Of a stretch of DNA of 9,948 nucleotides, positions 1 through 4,191 are shown piece by piece. The translations under genes and the position numbers were made by a program. Numbering within the stretch: position 1 is the stretch's first letter; each line of letters starts with the position of its first letter. The notes under the pieces are model-generated. The model was not told the origin of the DNA, made no database searches, and saw nothing but the letters and a program-made list of their open reading frames with translations. Source of the DNA: Rhodococcus sp. (in: high G+C Gram-positive bacteria) (GTDB taxonomy: Bacteria; Actinomycetota; Actinomycetes; Mycobacteriales; Mycobacteriaceae); assembly GCA_012515885.1 (NCBI GenBank), contig JAAYXN010000173.1:1-9948 (forward strand), in the 5' to 3' direction.

Positions 1-215
1 AAGCCGACCTTCTTAGCGTCGACGTCGAATGCGGCAACGAACTTCACGTCGCGCACGTGGTAGCTACCGAACTTGACGTGCATCAAGCCGGGGACGGTGG
101 ACGATGCGTCCGCGTCCTTGTAGTACTGGACGCCCTGGACCAGGGACGAGGCACAGTTGCCCACGCCCACAATGGCCACGCGCACCGCAGTGTCAGCGCT
201 GCTGTTCTCACCCAT
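1..215 (-). CDS. ino1: myo-inositol-3-phosphate synthase, N-terminal part (runs off left edge)
   Basis: Ino1 converts glucose-6-phosphate to 1L-myo-inositol-3-phosphate with NAD+ in the cytosol. This is the first step toward phosphatidylinositol, PIMs, LM/LAM and mycothiol in mycolic-acid actinobacteria. The first 71 codons are present. They hold the dinucleotide-binding start VAIVGVGNCASSLVQG (residues 13-28), then VPGLMHVKFG (41-50) and YHVRDVKFVAAFDVDAKKVG (52-71), which I recognise as the actinobacterial Ino1 N-terminus. The ATG at 213-215 is preceded by AAGGAG (225-230) with a 9-nt gap. That Shine-Dalgarno lies inside the end of the upstream padR gene, whose stop codon falls 3 codons into ino1 (8-base overlap), so the two are probably co-transcribed and translationally coupled. 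The rest of the gene is outside the window. Identity is near certain; whether the gene is intact cannot be judged. Confidence 0.97.
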   Translation of the reverse strand, partial: MGENSSADTAVRVAIVGVGNCASSLVQGVQYYKDADASSTVPGLMHVKFGSYHVRDVKFVAAFDVDAKKVG

Positions 216-771
216 GGTCGGGTTCTCCTTCTTTCTTCGGTGATGCTGTCGTTGACTGCTCGGCGGCGATCAATTCGTTGAGCCAGCGGACTTCACGTTC
301 ACTGGATTCAAGACCGAGCTGGTGGAGCTGGCGGGTGTAGCGGTCAAGTGAGCCGCTGGCCCGGCCTACCGCGTCTCGGAGTCCTTCTCGACGCTCTTCT
401 ACTTGGCGGCGACGGCCTTCGAGGATGCGCATCCGAGCTTCAGCGGGCGTGCGGCTGAAAAACGCCAGGTGCACGCCGAAGCCGTCGTCGGTGTAGTTCT
501 GCGGTCCGGTGTCTGCCACCAGTTCGGAGAACCGTGCTTGCCCGGCCGGTGTGAGTTGGTACACGCGGCGGGCCCGCCGTTTGACGGGGACCGGGGTGCC
601 GCCGACGTTCTCTTCAATGAGTCCGGCGGCTTGCATGCGCTTGAGTGTCGGATACAGCGAACCGTACGAGAACGCACGGAACGGGCCCAGTAGACCGGTG
701 AGGCGTTTGCGCAGCTCATAGCCATGCATCGGGGACTCAAGCAGGAGCCCGAGTATGGCCAGTTCGAGCAT
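208..771 (-). CDS. PadR-family transcriptional regulator, upstream of and overlapping ino1
   Basis: A 187-residue cytosolic DNA-binding protein. Residues 1-75 form the PadR winged helix: MLELAILGLL at the start, MHGYELRKRL (15-24), the recognition-helix region GSLYPTLKRMQAAGLIE (37-53), and the wing ending RRVYQLTPAG (68-77). Residues about 95-170 are the helical C-terminal dimerisation region of the Vir-type PadR proteins, with a charged, Arg/Glu-rich stretch (EARMRILEGRRRQVEERREG, 111-130). The tail (171-187) is low complexity. The ATG is supported by GGAGGTGA at 775-782. Position and length (I recall about 180 residues) match M. tuberculosis Rv0047c, also just upstream of ino1. The 8-base overlap with ino1 suggests that the regulator controls its own operon and hence inositol synthesis. 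Likely operators are the repeats at 792-867. The ligand is unknown, and many PadR proteins respond to small phenolics or drugs. Family certain; target inferred. Confidence 0.95.
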   Translation of the reverse strand: MLELAILGLLLESPMHGYELRKRLTGLLGPFRAFSYGSLYPTLKRMQAAGLIEENVGGTPVPVKRRARRVYQLTPAGQARFSELVADTGPQNYTDDGFGVHLAFFSRTPAEARMRILEGRRRQVEERREGLRDAVGRASGSLDRYTRQLHQLGLESSEREVRWLNELIAAEQSTTASPKKEGEPDHG

Positions 772-791
772 TACTCACCTCCCGTGTCCGT

Positions 792-829
792 CGATACATT
801 GTTGGATGCGCGATAGATTGCTGGATGCG
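792..829. repeat. 19-bp tandem direct repeat in the padR leader
   Basis: Two head-to-tail 19-mers, CGATACATTGTTGGATGCG (792-810) and CGATAGATTGCTGGATGCG (811-829), match at 17 of 19 positions. They lie between the palindrome at 839-855 and the padR ribosome-binding site. If the -10 at 837-842 is right, they occupy the first part of the padR 5' leader. The leading CGATAnA recurs at 849-855 and 861-867, so the repeat probably consists of transcription-factor half-sites. An RNA leader element is an alternative. Confidence 0.7.
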
Positions 830-836
830 ACTGCAA

Positions 837-842
837 ACTATA
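837..842 (-). promoter_or_regulatory. Candidate -10 element for padR-ino1
   Basis: On the minus strand the hexamer reads TATAGT, close to the sigma-A consensus TATAAT. It would place a start site near position 830 and give a leader of about 60 nt containing the 19-bp tandem repeat and the GGAGGTGA ribosome site. No convincing -35 hexamer lies 16-18 bp upstream. The rest of the 193-bp gap (772-964) is GC-rich on its left-gene-distal side (900-964); I see no strong terminator for the DUF1707 A gene there. Confidence 0.35.
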
Positions 843-855
843 TCGCGCCGATATA
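839..855. promoter_or_regulatory. Palindromic operator candidate, probably for the PadR protein
   Basis: TATATCG-CGC-CGATATA has perfect 7-bp inverted arms around a 3-bp spacer, 68 bases upstream of the padR start. AT-rich arms and short spacing suit a dimeric winged-helix protein such as PadR. The same half-site (CGATAnA) is found in direct orientation at 792, 811 and 861, giving five half-sites in 76 bp. The palindrome overlaps the best -10 candidate for padR, so binding would block transcription. Self-repression of padR-ino1 is an inference. Confidence 0.6.
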
Positions 856-964
856 AACGACGATAGACCGATGTTGGTGTGTGTGACAAGGCTGCACAGT
901 TAGGTGGCGGCGGAGAGGGGCCGGGCGCGCAGGGGCGTGTGACTCTGTTGGTGCAGTTCAGCGG

Positions 965-1813
965 CTAGTCGGCGGGGTAAAGGGTGAGGACTTCCCCGTT
1001 GAAGGCGACGGTCATGTGGCCGGTGAGCTGGGCCTGTTCGTCTTCGACGTAGATGCGCACGATCGGCTGAGGATCAGAGCTTCTGTCGTCGTATTCGAAC
1101 CGGATTTGGCTGATGAGGGCCTCAGGTGCACCGAGCGTTGCCGGTGCGCCAAGGACGGTGCCGATGATCTGCGGCAGGTCGAGTTCGGCGAGGTCCACCG
1201 AGGGGGCGTCAACGGAACGCGACGACGGGCTGCCCCACTCACGGAAGTCGCCGCGGTAGAGGTAGTCGTTGGTGGTGCGCAGATCCGCAGACGCGCGCTC
1301 GATGGATGCGTGTTCGGGGAACAGCAGCACCTCGTCGGCGATGAGGTCACCAAATTCGTGGCGGTAGGCGCCGAGGAAATTCTCGATGCCGGTGGGGCTC
1401 GTCCAATCAGCGCCTGAACTGGAGGAGCTGACGGAACCAACGACGGCGGAGAACGAAGACACCGCATTGGTGATCGAACCGGCAAGAGCGCCGATCCCGA
1501 ACGCGACCACCACCGTCACCGCAGCAGCGATCAAGCGCGCCCGGTGATTAGGGCGCGCCGGACGCAGGACCGTCGCCCGCGAAAGGTTGGCCGGTATTTG
1601 CAGGTCGGTGAGTAGGCGGTGCAACTCCCCGAACGTGGTGGCGGCCATTGCGGACGAGACGCGGCGGGCATGCTCGCTGTCGTCGAGTTGCCCGTCGACG
1701 TGTGCGGCATCAAGGACAGCGCAGGTTTCGACGCGGTCGGCATCTCGGGCCCGCAACGCTGCGGTATTGGACGCCCCCGATGAGAACGGTGAGCCAGCAG
1801 AAAACGGTGACAT
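965..1813 (-). CDS. DUF1707 membrane-anchored protein, copy A
   Basis: A 282-residue protein with three parts. Residues 20-72 are a DUF1707 domain, opening RARDADRVETCAVLD and continuing DGQLDDSEHARRV, with the typical ...FGELHRLLTDL end. Residues about 93-113 are a single transmembrane helix. Residues 114-282 are an outward-facing C-terminal domain I do not recognise. Orientation is inferred: DUF1707 should be cytosolic and the C-terminus exported. Landmarks shared with copies B and C are FGD (154-156), a Y-x-Y-x-G-x-F-type stretch, SSRS, and a VxLAELDLP-like segment. The ATG has GGAGG (1820-1824) 6 nt upstream and overlaps the stop of copy B by one base (TGATG), so translation is coupled. 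It is the last gene of the three-gene run. Function unknown; DUF1707 is a small helical, SHOCT-like domain common in actinobacteria and has no assigned activity. Confidence 0.87.
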   Translation of the reverse strand: MSPFSAGSPFSSGASNTAALRARDADRVETCAVLDAAHVDGQLDDSEHARRVSSAMAATTFGELHRLLTDLQIPANLSRATVLRPARPNHRARLIAAAVTVVVAFGIGALAGSITNAVSSFSAVVGSVSSSSSGADWTSPTGIENFLGAYRHEFGDLIADEVLLFPEHASIERASADLRTTNDYLYRGDFREWGSPSSRSVDAPSVDLAELDLPQIIGTVLGAPATLGAPEALISQIRFEYDDRSSDPQPIVRIYVEDEQAQLTGHMTVAFNGEVLTLYPAD

Positions 1814-2661
1814 CAGTTGCCTCCGAACGGACGTGCTTGCAAAAGCGCGCCATCAAGACCCAGTTCAAGGTGGGCGTTTTCGGAGAAGTCGTTGCTCACA
1901 AACACTCGGATGACAGGGCCGCCGCGGTGGCTGGTTTCGATGCTCATGTGGTTGACCGCGCCGTCAGGAATGTTGAGCAGGGCCGGTGCGGTGGCGAGGT
2001 GACCGCCAACGGCATCAATGTTGATGCTGGCCAGGTCAATGGTGGGGGTGTCGACGGAGCGGCTGCTTGGAGTCTGCGATTGGGTGAAGCCGCCGCGGTA
2101 GTCGTAGCGCACTTCCCGGTTAGGTTGGGCGGGCAGGCTGCGCGTGACCGACGCGTGCCCACCGGAGTACAGGCTCATCGAGTCCACCAGCGAATCACCA
2201 AACTTCTCGCGGTACCGCTCAAAGATGGTGGCCATGCCTTCGGCGGAGGTGGGCGTCGGATTCGCGATCACAATCGATTCGATTCCGGCAGCATCGATCG
2301 GGGCGAAGCCGGAAGCGCCGTCAGTTTCTGACGACTCCGCTGTCGCAGGCGGTGCGTCGTCGTCACCGGTGCGAACCGCCAGGTAACCGCCAATAACGGC
2401 GGCGATCGCGGCGGCAGCGAGAAGCGGCGCAAACACCGGCAGACGGCGCGGCGGACGCGGCAACGGCGCACCGGTGGCTTGCAGATCCTCCGTCAACACA
2501 GCGAGGTCGCCGAGCGTCTGAGACGAATGCGCCAGCTCGACGCGGGCGGTGTATTCCTTCTCATCGAGTTGGCCATCACCGAAAGCAGTGTCGAGCTGCG
2601 CACATGTCGCTTCCCGGTCGGCAGAACGCGCCCGGGTTGTCAGCGGATATCGAGAGGCCAC
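1813..2661 (-). CDS. DUF1707 membrane-anchored protein, copy B
   Basis: A 282-residue paralogue of its neighbours. DUF1707 covers residues 10-61 (RARSADREATCAQLD, then GDGQLDEKEYTARVE). A transmembrane helix lies at about 76-96 (VFAPLLAAAAIAAVIGGYLA). An acidic Ser/Ala/Asp/Glu linker (99-116) follows, then the exported domain, with YREKFGDSLVD, VRYDYRGGF, SSRSVDTPTIDLASI and APALLNIPDGAVNHMSIE. The start is GTG at 2659-2661. It has no Shine-Dalgarno but a TANNNT hexamer 6 nt upstream, suggesting a leaderless transcript from an internal promoter in addition to read-through from copy C, whose stop is 15 nt away. No other start codon fits the domain boundary. Function unknown. Confidence 0.86.
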   Translation of the reverse strand: MASRYPLTTRARSADREATCAQLDTAFGDGQLDEKEYTARVELAHSSQTLGDLAVLTEDLQATGAPLPRPPRRLPVFAPLLAAAAIAAVIGGYLAVRTGDDDAPPATAESSETDGASGFAPIDAAGIESIVIANPTPTSAEGMATIFERYREKFGDSLVDSMSLYSGGHASVTRSLPAQPNREVRYDYRGGFTQSQTPSSRSVDTPTIDLASINIDAVGGHLATAPALLNIPDGAVNHMSIETSHRGGPVIRVFVSNDFSENAHLELGLDGALLQARPFGGN

Positions 2662-2667
2662 GAGAGG

Positions 2668-2673
2668 ATCTTA
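2668..2673 (-). promoter_or_regulatory. Candidate leaderless -10 (TAAGAT) for DUF1707 copy B
   Basis: Minus-strand TAAGAT is followed by 6 nt (CCTCTC) and then the GTG start. This is the spacing expected when transcription begins at the first base of the start codon. It lies in the 15-nt gap after the stop of copy C, so it would be an internal operon promoter. No -35 match is visible, which is common for actinobacterial sigma-A promoters. Confidence 0.45.
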
Positions 2674-2676
2674 GAG

Positions 2677-3582
2677 TCAGTCCGCAGGAACTACCTGGAT
2701 GACTTCACCAGCGAGGTTGGTGCGCACGTACCCGCCGCGAGTGCCGTCCGCGCTGTAGGCGTAAATGCTGGCCGACGCGATACCGGTGTCGGCGATCAAC
2801 ACGTGGCGCACCTCGCCGTCGGGAACACCAATGAGCGCCGGAGCCTGAGCGATCGCGGCCGTGAGACCGGCAGCGTCAATCGCGTCCAGCGGGATCGGCG
2901 CCGTGCCCGCGGGGCGGGAACGACTCGACGCGGGGGCAAATCCGTCCACATAGTCGTAGACGTTGAGGCGCGACTGCCCCGATTCAGCTGAGCGGGAGAC
3001 GACCACATACGCCGGATACAGCGCAATATCGTGCACCGTGAAGTCACCGAACTGCGCGTTATAGAGGGCAATGAACTCGGTGAGGCCCGCTTCGGTCAGC
3101 GGCTGCACCGGCCCCGATGCGGCGATCAGTTCCCTATTCACCGCGTCGGGAAGGGCCGCAGACTCTGTGGAGCTGGACTCGGTAGCAGGTTCGACGGCTG
3201 CTGGTGTGTCCCACGAGGCGCGCAGCATCCCCACCGTCCCGACGCCAATAATGACGAGAAGGACCACACCGGCAACGACGAGCATCCACGTTTTCGGTGT
3301 CCGTCTCCCCACTTCCGCATAGGCCCCGGCGCTGCGTAGAGCATCATCGTGGCGGGAGATTCCTGTCAGCGGGGACGGTCCGTCCGGGTTGGGGAGGTCG
3401 CGTACGAGAGCCGCGAGATCACCCACCGTGGCCGCAGTTTTCGCGGCGAACAGGCGATCGTGGTACTCGGAGGCGCGCAGCATCCCCGCGGCATAGGCGG
3501 CATCGAGCCGGTTGGTTGCGGCAACCCGATCGGCATCTCGGGCACGCAAACGCGCACGTGGCGGGGGCGGAGGTGACGGCAC
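2677..3582 (-). CDS. DUF1707 membrane-anchored protein, copy C (first of the run)
   Basis: A 301-residue protein from the GTG at 3580-3582. A proline run (residues 4-8) precedes DUF1707 at 13-64 (RARDADRVAATNRLD, then ASEYHDRL, ending LAALVRDLP). A linker of about 30 residues follows, then a transmembrane helix at 98-120 (TWMLVVAGVVLLVIIGVGTV) and the exported domain with YNAQFGDF, VYDYVDGF, SSRS, QAPALIGVPDGEVRHVLI and GEVIQVVPAD. The frame stays open upstream to 3822, but that stretch is antisense to the conserved DUF5318 gene and has no conserved content, so I reject it as coding. The GTG has no Shine-Dalgarno; TACGAT lies 6 nt before it. The gene is the divergent partner of DUF5318. Function unknown. 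Copies A, B and C keep the same architecture but are clearly diverged, so the duplication is old. Confidence 0.85.
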   Translation of the reverse strand: MPSPPPPPRARLRARDADRVAATNRLDAAYAAGMLRASEYHDRLFAAKTAATVGDLAALVRDLPNPDGPSPLTGISRHDDALRSAGAYAEVGRRTPKTWMLVVAGVVLLVIIGVGTVGMLRASWDTPAAVEPATESSSTESAALPDAVNRELIAASGPVQPLTEAGLTEFIALYNAQFGDFTVHDIALYPAYVVVSRSAESGQSRLNVYDYVDGFAPASSRSRPAGTAPIPLDAIDAAGLTAAIAQAPALIGVPDGEVRHVLIADTGIASASIYAYSADGTRGGYVRTNLAGEVIQVVPAD

Positions 3583-3588
3583 ATCCGC

Positions 3589-3594
3589 ATCGTA
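3589..3594 (-). promoter_or_regulatory. Candidate leaderless -10 (TACGAT) for DUF1707 copy C
   Basis: Minus-strand TACGAT matches TANNNT, followed by 6 nt (GCGGAT) and the GTG at 3582. There is no usable Shine-Dalgarno for this start. Just upstream is a short inverted repeat, TTCGC (3596-3600) and GCGAA (3608-3612) with a 7-nt gap, which would lie in the -10/-35 spacer. It is weak as an operator. Confidence 0.5.
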
Positions 3595-3674
3595 GTTCGC
3601 GGCGATAGCGAAGACATGACGAGTCCCACACCCTCGCTGCCTGACACCCCCAACCCATCTTCTCTGGACGCACG

Positions 3675-3680
3675 TACTCT
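3675..3680 (+). promoter_or_regulatory. Candidate leaderless -10 (TACTCT) for the DUF5318 gene
   Basis: TACTCT fits TANNNT and is followed by 7 nt and the GTG at 3688. It supports the shorter start of the DUF5318 gene and would make 3583-3687 a compact divergent promoter region, with -10 elements about 80 bp apart facing outward. No -35 is evident. Confidence 0.45.
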
Positions 3681-3687
3681 GGTTTGC

Positions 3688-4116
3688 GTGCGAACACAGC
3701 GGCAGGTAGTGGACTACGCGCTCCAGCGGCGGTCGCTGCTGGCCGAAGTCCGTGCCGGGAGGACCGCCGTCGCTCAAGTCTGCGACGCAAACCCTTACTT
3801 GCTGCGCGCCGCAAAATTTCACGGGACCGGCACAGACGTCATGTGTCCGATCTGCCGTAAGGAACAGTTAACGCTCGTGTCCTGGGTTTTTGGGGACAAG
3901 CTCGGTACAGTTTCTGGCTCGGCCCGTACCGCTGAGGAACTGGTCCGGCTTGCTGCTACCGAGGAAGAGTTCTCGGTGCATGTGGTTGAAGTATGCCGGA
4001 CATGCAGTTGGAATCACCTAGTGCAGTCCTATGTGCTTGGCTCCCTGCCCGCCCCCAAACGACCACGCAGTTCGACCCGCGCCCGGCCACCCGGCCGGCG
4101 TACCGCGAGCGAATGA
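3688..4116 (+). CDS. DUF5318 family protein, double CxxC
   Basis: A 142-residue soluble protein of the actinobacterial DUF5318 family (M. tuberculosis Rv0049 is the syntenic member I recall, of similar length). The conserved core begins at once with RQVVDYALQRRSLLAEV (5-21), then VCDANPYLLRAAKFHG (31-46), CPIC (53-56), LVSWVFGDKLGTVSGSARTAEE (63-84, conserved block) and VEVCRTCSWNHLVQSYVLG (100-118). C53/C56 and C103/C106 look like a four-cysteine metal site, probably a zinc ribbon. The tail (121-142) is basic and disordered. I chose GTG 3688 over ATG 3616, which would add 24 low-complexity residues, because the conserved region begins there, length fits the family, and TACTCT lies 7 nt upstream. 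The ATG has no good ribosome site. The stop is 75 nt before ponA, on the same strand; no separate ponA promoter is obvious, so they may share a transcript. Biochemical role unknown. Confidence 0.88.
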   Translation: MRTQRQVVDYALQRRSLLAEVRAGRTAVAQVCDANPYLLRAAKFHGTGTDVMCPICRKEQLTLVSWVFGDKLGTVSGSARTAEELVRLAATEEEFSVHVVEVCRTCSWNHLVQSYVLGSLPAPKRPRSSTRARPPGRRTASE

Positions 4117-4191
4117 CCGCGAGCGTGTGAGCGACAGCTTTTCAATACATCGACTGCCACAAACAGTCACCGAAGTACTGGAGATTGGTAC

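Noticed and set aside
892..956. CTGCAC (892-897) and GTGCAG (951-956) plus GTGTGAC repeated at 881 and 937
   Set aside because: The inverted arms are short and 53 nt apart, and the 7-mer repeat has no consistent placement; chance is sufficient.
1648..2331. A 227-codon plus-strand open frame across DUF1707 copies A and B
   Set aside because: It spans the TGATG junction of two genes with clear domain structure on the minus strand and resembles no known protein.
3583..3822. An 80-residue N-terminal extension of DUF1707 copy C (open frame up to 3822)
   Set aside because: It is antisense to the conserved start of the DUF5318 gene, precedes the DUF1707 domain with no recognisable content, and has no start signal; the GTG at 3582 fits domain and promoter.
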